64,000 nt of DNA from DASVHS01 sp035468985 (GCA_035468985.1 DATISF010000078.1:40494-104493), one strand, 5' to 3'; positions 24,178 to 32,704 are shown, counted from the first letter of the stretch. Made by a program: numbers and translations. The notes: generated by a model not told the origin, from the sequence alone.

Positions 24178-25607
24178 AGACATTCCTCGACGACGACTTC
24201 CTGCTCGAGACGGACGTCGCGCGGGATCTCTACCACCGCTGCGTCAAGCACCTTCCGATCATCGACTACCACTGCCATCTCCCCGTGAAGCAGATCGCCA
24301 GCGACCATCGCTTCCGCTCGATCACGGAGATCTGGCTCGAAGGCGATCACTACAAGTGGCGTGCGATGCGCGCAAACGGCGTTCCGGAGCGTTACTGCAC
24401 CGGCGACGCGTCCGATTGGGAAAAATTCGAGGCGTGGGCGCGGACGGTGCCGGCCACGCTGCGGAATCCGCTGTACCACTGGACGCATCTCGAGTTGAAG
24501 CGTCCCTTCGGCGTCACGGATCTCCTTTCGGAGAAGACGGCGCGAGCGATCTACGAGCACTGCAACGCGCGCCTCGCGGAGCCGGAGTTCTCCGCGCAAG
24601 GTCTGCTGCGCCAGTTCTCCGTGGCCATCGTCTGCACGACCGATGATCCTGCCGACTCGCTGGAGCATCATCACGGGCTCGCGAAACGCGACGATCCCGG
24701 AACGCGAGTGGTTCCAACGTGGCGTCCCGATGCAGCCCTGGCCATCGAGGATCCGACTTCATTCAACGCCTGGATCGAGCGGCTCCAGGCGGCCGCCGAT
24801 GCATCGATCGCGACCTTCCCCCAATTTCTCGACGCGCTCGACCGGCGGCATGCCGCGTTTCACGATGCCGGATGCCGGGCCTCCGACCACGGGCTCGAAC
24901 AGATCTACGCCGAGGAATGGTCCGACGCGGAGGCCGGGGCGATCTTCGCGCACGTTCGCAACGGCAAAACGGTCGACGCCGGTGCCGTGCGCCGTTACAA
25001 GTCCGCGCTCCTCCACCGCTTCGCTCTCATGGATCACGCTCGCGGCTGGGTGCAGCAGTACCACCTCGGCGCGCTGCGCAATACGAACTCCCGGATGCGC
25101 CGCACGCTCGGCGCAGACTCCGGACTCGATTCGGTCGGCGACTTCGAGATGGCCCGTCCGCTGGCGCACTTTCTCGACCGCCTCGATTCGACGAACCAGC
25201 TCGCACGCACGATTCTCTACAACCTCAACCCACGCGACAACGAGCTGTTCGCGACCATGATCGGCAATTTCCAGGACGGGTCCGTGCCCGGCAAGATGCA
25301 ATATGGCCCGGCGTGGTGGTTTCTCGATCAGAAGGACGGGATGGAAGCGCAGCTGCGAGCGCTGTCGAACATGGGACTCTTCTCGCGATTTGTGGGCATG
25401 GTCACCGATTCGCGCAGCTTCCTCTCCTATTCACGCCACGAGTACTTCCGCCGCCTGGTCTGCAATCTTCTCGGCAATGACGTGGGCGACGGGCTGCTGC
25501 CGGATGATCGCGAGCTGCTCGGCCGCGTCGCCCGGGACATTTCGTTCTTCAACGCGCGCGACTACCTCGGCCTCGAGCTCGGCCGGGTCGGCCGGATCGA
25601 GCGATGA
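24174..25607 (+). CDS. uxaC: Uronate isomerase
   Basis: Amidohydrolase-superfamily isomerase converting D-galacturonate to tagaturonate and D-glucuronate to fructuronate. 477 aa with the metal-binding 'IIDYHCHLP' near residue 30, 'WTHLELKRPFGV', 'TDDPADSLEHH' and 'GMVTDSRSFLSYSRHEYFRR', all typical of UxaC. Linked by ATGA overlaps to exuT upstream and kduD downstream. The tagaturonate/fructuronate reductases and mannonate/altronate dehydratases are not in this window. Confidence 0.96.
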   Translation: MKTFLDDDFLLETDVARDLYHRCVKHLPIIDYHCHLPVKQIASDHRFRSITEIWLEGDHYKWRAMRANGVPERYCTGDASDWEKFEAWARTVPATLRNPLYHWTHLELKRPFGVTDLLSEKTARAIYEHCNARLAEPEFSAQGLLRQFSVAIVCTTDDPADSLEHHHGLAKRDDPGTRVVPTWRPDAALAIEDPTSFNAWIERLQAAADASIATFPQFLDALDRRHAAFHDAGCRASDHGLEQIYAEEWSDAEAGAIFAHVRNGKTVDAGAVRRYKSALLHRFALMDHARGWVQQYHLGALRNTNSRMRRTLGADSGLDSVGDFEMARPLAHFLDRLDSTNQLARTILYNLNPRDNELFATMIGNFQDGSVPGKMQYGPAWWFLDQKDGMEAQLRALSNMGLFSRFVGMVTDSRSFLSYSRHEYFRRLVCNLLGNDVGDGLLPDDRELLGRVARDISFFNARDYLGLELGRVGRIER

Positions 25608-26356
25608 GCGTTCTCGACGGGTTTCGCCTCGACGGCCAGGTGGCGATCGTCACCGGCGCATCGCGGGGACTCGGCGCGGCCATGGCGCTCGCCCTCGCCG
25701 AGGCAGGAGCGGACGTCGCGCTGGTGGCACGCGGAGATACCAGCGGCGTCGAAGCGTCCGTGCGAACGCTTGGACGTCGCGCCATGGCCGTGCATGCGGA
25801 TCTCGAGGATCGTGCGGCGCCTGACGCAATCATGAAGGCGGTCGGCAAAGCCGACATTCTGATCAACAACGCCGGCATCATCCGGCGCGCTGCAGTCCTG
25901 GAGTACAGCGATGACGACTGGGACGCCGTCATCGAAGTCAACCTTCGCTCCGTGTTCGCGTTGAGCCGGGCCTTCGCGCGAGCGGTGGTGGAACGCAAAG
26001 CCACAGGCCGCATCGTGAACATCGCGTCGATGCTCTCGTTCCAGGGCGGAATTCGCGTCGTCGCCTACACCGCCGCGAAAAGCGGCATCCTCGGCCTCAC
26101 GCGTGCCCTGGCGAACGAGCTCGCGCCGATGGGCATCAACGTCAACGCGATCGCGCCGGGCTACATGGCCACCGACAATACGCAGGCGCTGCGCGATGAT
26201 CCGGTCCGCAGCCGCGAGATCCTGGCGCGCATTCCGGCCGGACGATGGGGAGTGCCCGACGATCTCAAAGGCGCCGTGGTGTTTCTCGCCTCCCCCGCCG
26301 CGGCGTACGTTCACGGAGCGGTGCTGGCGGTGGATGGCGGATGGTTGGCGCGGTGA
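25604..26356 (+). CDS. kduD: 2-dehydro-3-deoxy-D-gluconate 5-dehydrogenase (KduD-type SDR)
   Basis: NAD(H)-dependent SDR reducing 3-deoxy-D-glycero-2,5-hexodiulosonate to KDG, the step after KduI. 250 aa with 'TGASRGLGAAMA', 'NNAGIIRR', 'SMLSFQGGIRV', catalytic 'YTAAKSG', and the KduD-like C-terminal block 'NAIAPGYMATDNTQALRDD' followed by 'RIPAGRWG'. Last gene of the plus operon; its stop lies 3 bp before the hairpin repeat at 26360. Confidence 0.92.
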   Translation: MSVLDGFRLDGQVAIVTGASRGLGAAMALALAEAGADVALVARGDTSGVEASVRTLGRRAMAVHADLEDRAAPDAIMKAVGKADILINNAGIIRRAAVLEYSDDDWDAVIEVNLRSVFALSRAFARAVVERKATGRIVNIASMLSFQGGIRVVAYTAAKSGILGLTRALANELAPMGINVNAIAPGYMATDNTQALRDDPVRSREILARIPAGRWGVPDDLKGAVVFLASPAAAYVHGAVLAVDGGWLAR

Positions 26357-26359
26357 CTG

Positions 26360-26439
26360 GCGTCATCCTGAGCCGCGAAGACGGCGAAGGATCTCAGACT
26401 ACACAACTGGAGATCCTTCGCTTCGCTCAGGATGACGTG
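26360..26439. repeat. CATCCTGAG-type hairpin between kduD and acyltransferase
   Basis: CGTCATCCTGAGC and GCTCAGGATGACG flank an inner GAAGGATCTC / GAGATCCTTC pair: the same core as the MITE-like copies but without their CTCTGAACAAGTCG ends. It sits between convergent genes and could serve as a bidirectional hairpin. The acyltransferase stop codon (26427-26429) is inside it. Confidence 0.8.
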
Positions 26440-27043
26440 GCGATCGTCTCGGCTTCGTCCGCCAACGCGTTCATCGCCTGCTCGACCTTGACGCGCCACT
26501 CCTCCACGTCCGCATCGCGCGGGACGAACATCGGCTCACCGTAGAGGAACACCGCGCGCGAGAACGGGAGCGGGACGACCATCCGGTCCCAGGAGCGCAG
26601 CAACTTTTTTTTTTGGCGGCGAAGGCGATGGGGATGATCGGGAGCCCGGTTGCCTGCGCGGCGACCACGACGCCCTCCTTCGCCACCCGTGCCGGCCCTT
26701 TCGGACCGTCGGGCGTGAAGACGATGTTCCTGCCGTCGCGCGCGGCGCGGATGAGATCACGCAAGGCCGCCGTGCCGCCTCGGGTCGACGAGCCGCGCGA
26801 GCTCTCCACGCCGTAGTAATCGAAGACGCGGGCGATGATCTCGCCATCGCGCGACTGCGAGATCAGAACGGAGATCGGGCGCTTGTACCGGGAGTGCAGC
26901 ATCATCAGCAGATGCGAATGCCAGAACGCGATGATGTACTGCGGCACGTTGGCGATGTTCTCGACGCGTACGTGCCTGATCCGCAGCGTGGCATGCAGCG
27001 CGCGGATGAACAGCGATCCGAGGAATGGGAAGAACCTTCTCAC
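26427..27043 (-). pseudogene. DUF374 lysophospholipid acyltransferase, frameshifted at an A10 tract
   Basis: DUF374 (LPLAT-type) acyltransferase, likely adding an acyl chain to lipid A or a phospholipid precursor. GTG start at 27043 overlaps the msbA stop (GTGA). The first part has 'FWHSHLLMMLHSRYKR', 'SRDGEIIARVFDYYG', 'GSSTRGGTAALRDLI' and 'FTPDGPKGP'. At 26605-26614 ten A residues (coding strand) break the frame; read in the shifted frame the protein continues with the conserved 'LLRSWDRMVVPLPFSRAVF' and ends 'EAETIATSS'. Eight or eleven A's would restore it. Could be sequencing error, a pseudogene, or transcriptional slippage producing some full-length protein. Confidence 0.85.
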
Positions 27044-28935
27044 GCGAGGGCGTGCTCCTCGCCGGCGAACTGCATGTCGTAGAGCTTGCGGTAGATCCCC
27101 CGCATCGCCAGCAGCTCCTCGTGACGTCCCACCTCGGCGATCTGCCCTTTCTCGAGCACGACGATCTTGTGCGCGCTGCGGACCGTCGAGAGACGGTGGG
27201 CGATCACCAGCGTCGTGCGGCCGCGCATCAGATTGTTCAGGGCCTGCTGCACGAGCCGCTCCGACTCGGTGTCGAGCGCGGAGGTCGCTTCGTCCAGGAC
27301 CAGAATCGGCGGATCCTTGAACAACGCCCGGGCGATGGCCAGGCGCTGCCGCTGGCCGCCGGACAGCAGCACGCCCGCCTCGCCGATCTGCGTGTCGTAT
27401 TTCTGCGGCAGGTTGGCGATGAAGTCGTGTGCGTTCGCGGCCTTTGCTGCATCGATGACCCGGCGCTCGTCCGCATCGCCACGACCGTAAGCGATGTTGT
27501 TGCGGACCGTGTCGTTGAAGAGGATCACTTCCTGCGTGACGAATCCCATGAGCCCGCGGAGCGACTGCAGCGCCACGTCGCGGACATCCTTGCCGTCGAC
27601 CGTGATCCGGCCTCCGCTCACGTCGTAGAAGCGAGGAAGGAGATTCACCAGCGTCGACTTTCCGGCGCCGCTGCTGCCGACGAGCGCGACGATCTCCCCC
27701 GGCGCAACCGGCAAGTCGATGCCGCGCAGGACGGGCTCGGCGCCGTACGCGAAGGTCACGCCCTCGTACCGCACGCCGCGGCCGACACCGGTGAGCACGA
27801 TCGCGTCCGGCTTCTCCTTGACCTCGTTGTCGACGTCGAGCATGCGGAACACGCGCTCGGCAGCCGACAGCGCCGTGTTGACCGACAGGTTCACTTTGTT
27901 GAGCTTCTTGATCGGGGCATACATCGCCGCAAGCGCGGCCAGGAAGCTGACGAACTGCCCGACGGTCAGCGTTCCCGACGCAATCCGCTGGTGCGCGTAG
28001 AGGAAGAGGAGCAGCATCATCAGACCGGCCAGCAGCTCCATCACCGGTGAGGTGAGCGCCTGGATCCGCTGCGCCTTCAGGTTCGATTTCAAATGGCGGC
28101 GCGTGGCCTCGCGGAACCGGCCGATCTCGAACGGCTCCATGGTGAACGCTTTCACGATGCGGACGCCTCGGATGGTCTCCTCGAGCAGCGTGGCGATGTC
28201 GGCCATGCGCTCCTGCGAGCTGTGGGTCGTTCCGCGCAGGCGCCGGCCGAAATGAATGACCGGGATGATGATGATCGGCGCGACGATCATGCTGATCAGC
28301 GCCAGCTCCGTGTTCGAAATGAACACGTACAGGATCAGGCCGACGAGCGTGATCGATTCCTGAAAAAGGTCGCCCATGCGCGTCGACACCGCGGCCTGGA
28401 TGGCGTCGGCATCGGAGACGACGCGGCTCACCATCTCGCCGGTCGAGCGTTCGGAGAAGAAGCGATGGCTCTGGTGGATGATCCGCTCGTACAACTCGTT
28501 GCGCAGGTCGCGCACGGTCGAGAGTCCGACCTTCTGGAATGCGTACTCCGAGAAAAACGACGTGCACGCCCGGATCACGAAGACGAGCAGGAGTGCGGTC
28601 AGCACTTTGCGCCACTTGTCCGCCGGATTCTCGTTCCACCATCGGCCGACGCCCTTCGTCGCCCGGTCGACGGAATTGATGAACCACCCGCGCTGGCCTT
28701 CCCGTTGGTCGCGGTGCAATACGGAGTCGATTACACGTTGCTTGAGTGATGGAGCGCCGGCTTTAGCCGGTGCCGCAACCCTCGCCGGCGGCGTCAGCAC
28801 CTCGTCGAAGAGAGGCTGGATCAGCGCCATGAGCATGGTCTGGGTGGCGGCGAAGACGATCATCGACCCGAAGGCGATCACCGCCCAGGTCTTGTAGTTC
28901 CGCAGATATCGATACAGCCGCCGGAGGATGTTCAT
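27040..28935 (-). CDS. msbA: Lipid A export ABC transporter, permease-ATPase
   Basis: Inner-membrane half-transporter that flips lipid A-core. 631 aa from ATG 28935, which overlaps the lpxB stop (ATGA). Membrane domain about 15-370 with six helices; nucleotide-binding domain about 385-625 with Walker A 'GSSGAGKST', signature 'LSGGQRQRLAIARAL', Walker B 'ILVLDEATSALD' and 'VIAHRLSTV'. Oddity: about 60 extra residues lie in the first periplasmic loop, beginning with 'TPPARVAAPAKAGAPS', part of which is encoded by a palindromic repeat. The lpxB-msbA-acyltransferase order supports the lipid A role. Confidence 0.92.
   Translation of the reverse strand: MNILRRLYRYLRNYKTWAVIAFGSMIVFAATQTMLMALIQPLFDEVLTPPARVAAPAKAGAPSLKQRVIDSVLHRDQREGQRGWFINSVDRATKGVGRWWNENPADKWRKVLTALLLVFVIRACTSFFSEYAFQKVGLSTVRDLRNELYERIIHQSHRFFSERSTGEMVSRVVSDADAIQAAVSTRMGDLFQESITLVGLILYVFISNTELALISMIVAPIIIIPVIHFGRRLRGTTHSSQERMADIATLLEETIRGVRIVKAFTMEPFEIGRFREATRRHLKSNLKAQRIQALTSPVMELLAGLMMLLLFLYAHQRIASGTLTVGQFVSFLAALAAMYAPIKKLNKVNLSVNTALSAAERVFRMLDVDNEVKEKPDAIVLTGVGRGVRYEGVTFAYGAEPVLRGIDLPVAPGEIVALVGSSGAGKSTLVNLLPRFYDVSGGRITVDGKDVRDVALQSLRGLMGFVTQEVILFNDTVRNNIAYGRGDADERRVIDAAKAANAHDFIANLPQKYDTQIGEAGVLLSGGQRQRLAIARALFKDPPILVLDEATSALDTESERLVQQALNNLMRGRTTLVIAHRLSTVRSAHKIVVLEKGQIAEVGRHEELLAMRGIYRKLYDMQFAGEEHALA
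28751..28774. repeat. Short palindrome inside msbA
   Basis: GGAGCGCCGGCTTTAGCCGG: CCGGCT/AGCCGG form a tight hairpin with outer pairs extending to 28754-28773. It encodes 'APAKAGAPS' in the periplasmic loop insertion. The same DNA motif at 43941-43962 encodes 'ARAGAPS' in an unrelated protein. Confidence 0.7.
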
Positions 28936-30029
28936 GCGCGTGCCACGCTCATTATCGCCTCTGCCGCGCGGCGGCTCGCGCCGTATTCGCCGAGCTTCGC
29001 CTTCACGGCGGCGAGATCCTGCTGCACGCGTTCCCGATTCGCCAGCAAATCGCGCGCGGCCGCGGCGATCTTCTCCCCCGTGACCTCGTGCTGCAGCAGC
29101 TCGGGGACGATGCGCTTCCCGGCGACGATGTTCACCAGGCTGAAGTGCGGCAGCCTCACCAGCAATTTGGCGAACCGGTACGTCATCGGTGAGAGCCGGT
29201 ACATGACCACGACCGGCGTTCCGGCGATGGCGCACTCGAGAGTGGCCGTTCCCGAGGACGACAGCGCGATGTCCGAAGCCGAGAGCGCCTCGCCGCGATC
29301 GTGCGGAAGGATCGGAATGTCCGCATCTTTGCTCTTCACGATCTCCTCGAGCTCCGGATAGTCGATCGTCGGCGCCTGCAGGATGAACGGCTCGATCGTC
29401 TGTTGCTTGCGCAGGATCGCGATCGCGTCGAGCATCGGCGGCAGCAGCGACTTCACTTCCATTCTGCGCGATCCCGGCAGCAGTGCCACACGCGTGATTC
29501 CCGCTCTCGGTGCGGAGCGGCGGATCATGGCCATCTGCTCGATCAGCGGGTGTCCGACGTACGTCACCGGCACCTCGTGCTGGCGATAGAAGCCCTCCTC
29601 GAACGGAAAGATCACGATCATGTGATCAACGGATCGGGCGATGTGCTTTACGCGCCCCTGCCGCCAGGCCCAGATCTGCGGCGAGATGTAGTAGACGACG
29701 CGAAGGCCCATCTCCTTGCATCGTTTCGCCACGCGCAGATTGAAGTCGGGATAGTCGACGAGCAGCACGATGTCGGGCCGTTCCTGGGCGATGCGCTCCA
29801 GCAGCTCGCGGAAGATCCGCCGGAACATCCCGAGATGACGAATCACGTTGAAGAGCCCGACGATGCCCATCTCCCGTGCGTGGTAGAGGATCTTCGTCCC
29901 TTGCCGCTGCAGCAGATCGCCGCCGATGCCGAACGTCTGCAGATCGGGATCGAGCTTCTTGAGCTCGCGAATCACTTCGGCTGCGTGGAGATCGCCGGAG
30001 GCCTCGCCGGCTACGACGGCCAGCTTCAC
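28932..30029 (-). CDS. lpxB: Lipid-A-disaccharide synthase
   Basis: GT19 enzyme joining UDP-diacyl-glucosamine and lipid X to make the lipid A disaccharide; peripheral at the inner membrane. The 365-aa protein has 'GEASGDLHAAEVIREL', 'LVDYPDFNLRVAKRCKEMG', 'YYISPQIWAWRQGR', 'FPFEEGFY' and 'SSSGTATLECAIAGTPVVVMYR' split over the donor site, all family hallmarks. Directly upstream of msbA. A heptamer array occupies its 5' flank, so its own promoter is not evident. Confidence 0.96.
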   Translation of the reverse strand: MKLAVVAGEASGDLHAAEVIRELKKLDPDLQTFGIGGDLLQRQGTKILYHAREMGIVGLFNVIRHLGMFRRIFRELLERIAQERPDIVLLVDYPDFNLRVAKRCKEMGLRVVYYISPQIWAWRQGRVKHIARSVDHMIVIFPFEEGFYRQHEVPVTYVGHPLIEQMAMIRRSAPRAGITRVALLPGSRRMEVKSLLPPMLDAIAILRKQQTIEPFILQAPTIDYPELEEIVKSKDADIPILPHDRGEALSASDIALSSSGTATLECAIAGTPVVVMYRLSPMTYRFAKLLVRLPHFSLVNIVAGKRIVPELLQHEVTGEKIAAAARDLLANRERVQQDLAAVKAKLGEYGASRRAAEAIMSVARA

Positions 30030-30043
30030 GCCGCCCCCCGGTC

Positions 30044-30146
30044 GGGATTCGGGATTCGGGATTCGGGATCTGGGGGGCTCGAAATTCGAGATTGGAGATT
30101 CGAAATGTGAATCTCCCGAATCCCGAATCCCGAATCCCGAATCCCG
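30044..30146. repeat. Inverted GGGATTC heptamer array upstream of lpxB
   Basis: Three tandem GGGATTC units (30045-30068 region) face four complementary GAATCCC units (30118-30146), with a further inner pair AATTCGAGATTGGAGATTCG. It fills the gap between the stop of the 61-aa membrane protein (30148) and lpxB (30029). Confidence 0.88.
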
Positions 30147-30147
30147 C

Positions 30148-30333
30148 TCATTTCAGCGGGAACGGATACATCACCCATCCGAGAGCGATTCCCCCGAAGA
30201 ACAACGAGAGAAACACGAACAGAAAGAAGCGGATCCGCTCCGTCCGTCCGCTCTTCCAGAGCAGGCTGAAAAAAAGTGCCGAGGCGATCGCGTAGATCAG
30301 CATCAACACCATGTGATTCCGCATCAGACTCAT
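30148..30333 (-). CDS. Small two-helix membrane protein
   Basis: 61-aa hydrophobic protein with two predicted TM helices ('MVLMLIYAIASALFFSLLW' and 'FFLFVFLSLFFGGIALGWV') separated by 'KSGRTERIR'. ATG at 30333 overlaps the stop of the DUF6677 gene (ATGA), supporting a real coupled gene. No family recognised. It ends next to the heptamer array. Confidence 0.65.
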   Translation of the reverse strand: MSLMRNHMVLMLIYAIASALFFSLLWKSGRTERIRFFLFVFLSLFFGGIALGWVMYPFPLK

Positions 30334-30761
30334 CGCTTCCGTCCCTCGGCGATATCGAAACAGTCGAGAACGAGCAGGAGATTCATGAGCCCGGCCGTCA
30401 GGGTGAACGTCGTGCCGTATTCGTAGGTCATCGATGTTACGTCGGGGTGCGGGCTGAAGGTGCGCATGATGAGGTACATGGGATACCACGCGTAGGACGG
30501 CTCGCCCGGCGCCGGCATCACCCGGGCGATGAAATACAGCGCGCCGGATCCCATGGACCCGAGGCTGGCCAGGATTTTCAGCAGCGCTCCTCCGCTCTCG
30601 CTCAACGTGTAAAGGCTGCCATCGATCGAGAGTCCGATGACGAACAGGATCAGGACGATCATGAAGAAGATCGCGGCCCGGGCGCGGTATCCGAGGTAGA
30701 AGTGGCCGGCGCCGGGGACGACGAAGGCCAGGACCATGGCCGTGATGGAACGCTTGCTCAT
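30330..30761 (-). CDS. DUF6677-like membrane protein
   Basis: 143-aa membrane protein beginning 'MSKRSITAMVLAFVVPGAGHFYLGYRARAAIF' in pattern (TM2-like glycine-rich helix followed by a basic loop), with about four TM segments. The 'PG.GHFYLG....A' start is typical of a family found in Acidobacteriota (DUF6677) and resembles TM2-domain proteins. Coupled by ATGA to the HIT gene upstream and to the 61-aa protein downstream. Function unknown. Confidence 0.7.
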   Translation of the reverse strand: MSKRSITAMVLAFVVPGAGHFYLGYRARAAIFFMIVLILFVIGLSIDGSLYTLSESGGALLKILASLGSMGSGALYFIARVMPAPGEPSYAWYPMYLIMRTFSPHPDVTSMTYEYGTTFTLTAGLMNLLLVLDCFDIAEGRKR

Positions 30762-31270
30762 GAGGCGAAGAGGTTCTCCGGGATCTTACGGAACAGCGGC
30801 TCGAGCTTGTCGAACGTCACGTCGAGCTCTTCGGGAACGAGGCGCGTGCGTGCGGTGACGGTCATGAAGTTCGAGTCGCCCGTCCAGCGCGGGACGATGT
30901 GCATATGGTAGTGGTCGGCGACTCCGGCGCCGGCGATCTGCCCGAAATTCATGCCGACGTTGAATCCGTCCGGGTGGTAGACGTCGGAGAGGATCCGCTG
31001 CGCTTCTGCCGTGAGGCGGATGAGCGCGCGCAGCGATGCATCGGTGCTGTCGAACAGGCGGGCCTCATGGGCGATGGGAGCCACCATGAGGTGACCGTTG
31101 GTGTAGGGATAGCGATTGAGCATCACCAGGGCCCGAGCGCTGAGGAAGAGCGTCAGCGTCTCGCGGGTCTTTTTCGATTTCGCGGCCGTGCAGAAGATGC
31201 ACTCGGATGTCTTCTCGCTTTTCGGCGAGGTCAAGTACGGATACCTCCAGGGGGTGAAGAGAACTTGCAT
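30758..31270 (-). CDS. HIT-family nucleotide hydrolase/transferase
   Basis: Histidine-triad protein, 170 aa, related to bacterial Ap4A phosphorylase-like HIT proteins. N-terminal 'SECIFCTA' is the family's zinc-type CxxC; 'NRYPYTNGHLMVAPIAHEA' is the substrate loop; 'DHYHMHIVPRW' carries the H-x-H-x-H catalytic triad. Placed between HU and the DUF6677 protein, with the stop overlapping the latter's start. Natural substrate unknown. Confidence 0.9.
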   Translation of the reverse strand: MQVLFTPWRYPYLTSPKSEKTSECIFCTAAKSKKTRETLTLFLSARALVMLNRYPYTNGHLMVAPIAHEARLFDSTDASLRALIRLTAEAQRILSDVYHPDGFNVGMNFGQIAGAGVADHYHMHIVPRWTGDSNFMTVTARTRLVPEELDVTFDKLEPLFRKIPENLFAS

Positions 31271-31281
31271 GGAGCGGAGCG

Positions 31282-31620
31282 TTATTCGCTCGCCGCCCGC
31301 TCCTCGTCGCCGGACGGGGTTGCCGATCCTCCGCCCTCCCCTCCGCCCTTGTTGATCAGTTCCTTCAGTTCCTTGCCGGGCTTGAAGTACGGAATCTTCT
31401 TCGAAGGCACTTCGACCTTCTCACCCGTCTTGGGATTGCGGCCGGTGCGCGACTTGCGGCTGCGGAGCCGGAAGCTTCCGAATCCGCGCAGCTCGATTTT
31501 CTGACCGGCGCGGAGGGAGTCGACGATCGAGTCGAACACGATGTTCACGATCGTTTCGGCCTGCTTCTTGGTGAGCTGGACCACGCGCGCGACCTCGTCC
31601 ACGAGCTCGGCCTTGGTCAT
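31282..31620 (-). CDS. HU/IHF-family nucleoid DNA-binding protein
   Basis: 112-aa histone-like protein; start at ATG 31620 chosen because 'MTKAELVDEVA' is the canonical HU N-terminus and GGAG precedes it. An in-frame start at about 31689 would add 23 acidic residues. Body: 'GQKIELRGFGSFRLRSRKSRTGRNPKTGE' carries the beta-arm, with the 'RNP' tip needed for DNA bending. The C-terminus has an extra Gly/Ser/Glu-rich tail of about 20 residues. Eleven nt before the HIT gene. Confidence 0.92.
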   Translation of the reverse strand: MTKAELVDEVARVVQLTKKQAETIVNIVFDSIVDSLRAGQKIELRGFGSFRLRSRKSRTGRNPKTGEKVEVPSKKIPYFKPGKELKELINKGGGEGGGSATPSGDEERAASE

Positions 31621-31693
31621 GACTCCGGCTTTGGCGTTGGCGTCGTTCGTTCCGAAATCGTCTCGCTCCACAGTTGCCTCCTCCTCCACTTCC

Positions 31694-32704
31694 TTACCAG
31701 CGGTACAGAAATCGCGGCATCCGTCGCGCCGCGATGCGCTCGACCATCGACTCGGTATCGCTCGAGTCGGTGATCAGGTCGAGAAGCGTGTGCTCTCGCT
31801 TGCGCGGATAGATCGTCGACGGCTCGCCGCGAACGCCGGCCTTGCGTGCCGCCAGCGTCACGGCATCACCGAGATTGCCGAGGCGGTCGATGAGTTTCAG
31901 GGAAAGCGCTTCCTCACCGGTAAACACGCGTCCGTCGGCGAGCTGCGCCACCTGCTGCTCGGTGATCTTTCCGGCGCGCCCTTCGGCGACCGCCTTGACG
32001 AACTGCTGATGCAGCTGCAGCACGATCCGCTGCAGGTACTGCCGCTCGGTGTCGGTGAGCTTGCGGAACGGCGAGCCGGCGGCCTTCATCGGTCCGCTGG
32101 TGATCGTCTCCCGCTTCATCTTCGCCCACTTGATCAGATCGTCGACTTCCATCCAGTCGAGAATCACACCGATCGATCCGGTGATCGATCCCGGATTGGC
32201 CACGATTTCGTCACAGGCCGCGGCGATGTAGTAACCGCCCGATGCGCCCACGCTGTCGAGCGAGGCCACGATCGGTTTTCCGCTCTTCTGCCGCGTCTTG
32301 CGGATTTCGGAGTAGATCTCCTGGGACGGTGCAATGGCGCCGCCCGGGCTGTTGATCCGCATCACGATCGCTTTGACTGTCGAATTGCGCGAATACTTGC
32401 GGAGGAGATCGACGGTGTCGCGCGCGTCGAGGATCTCTCCTTCGATGGGAATGATTGCGATCTTGCTCGTGGACAGGCTGAGCTCTCCGCTGTCCTGCCG
32501 CGATAACGCGACGAAGAACACCAGGAAGAAGAACCCGAAGAACACGATGGCACAGCCGCTGAGCGCACCGAGGAAGAAGATCGGGGCGCGGGACTTCGGG
32601 GAGCGACGGACGTCGTCGCCCACCGTGGGGCGGCCGGGGACGCCCGCTGCTCCACTCGGCGGCTCCACACTCGGCGGCGGCAGACTCGGATCCATCTCGC
32701 TCAC
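31694..32704 (-). CDS. sppA: Signal peptide peptidase SppA (S49)
   Basis: Membrane-anchored serine protease degrading cleaved signal peptides. 336 aa, short SppA form: Pro-rich cytoplasmic N-terminus, one TM at about 42-66, catalytic domain after it. 'INSPGGAIAPSQEIY', 'SVGASGGYYIAAACDEI' (nucleophile Ser) and 'SGPMKAAGSPFR' (general-base Lys) form the Ser/Lys dyad region. ATG overlaps the rpsA stop. Confidence 0.94.
   Translation of the reverse strand: MSEMDPSLPPPSVEPPSGAAGVPGRPTVGDDVRRSPKSRAPIFFLGALSGCAIVFFGFFFLVFFVALSRQDSGELSLSTSKIAIIPIEGEILDARDTVDLLRKYSRNSTVKAIVMRINSPGGAIAPSQEIYSEIRKTRQKSGKPIVASLDSVGASGGYYIAAACDEIVANPGSITGSIGVILDWMEVDDLIKWAKMKRETITSGPMKAAGSPFRKLTDTERQYLQRIVLQLHQQFVKAVAEGRAGKITEQQVAQLADGRVFTGEEALSLKLIDRLGNLGDAVTLAARKAGVRGEPSTIYPRKREHTLLDLITDSSDTESMVERIAARRMPRFLYRW

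Noticed and set aside
26471..28687. Long minus frame running through msbA into the acyltransferase
   Set aside because: Only the part from the GTG at 27043 onward is real (DUF374 acyltransferase); the upstream part is an off-frame reading of msbA.
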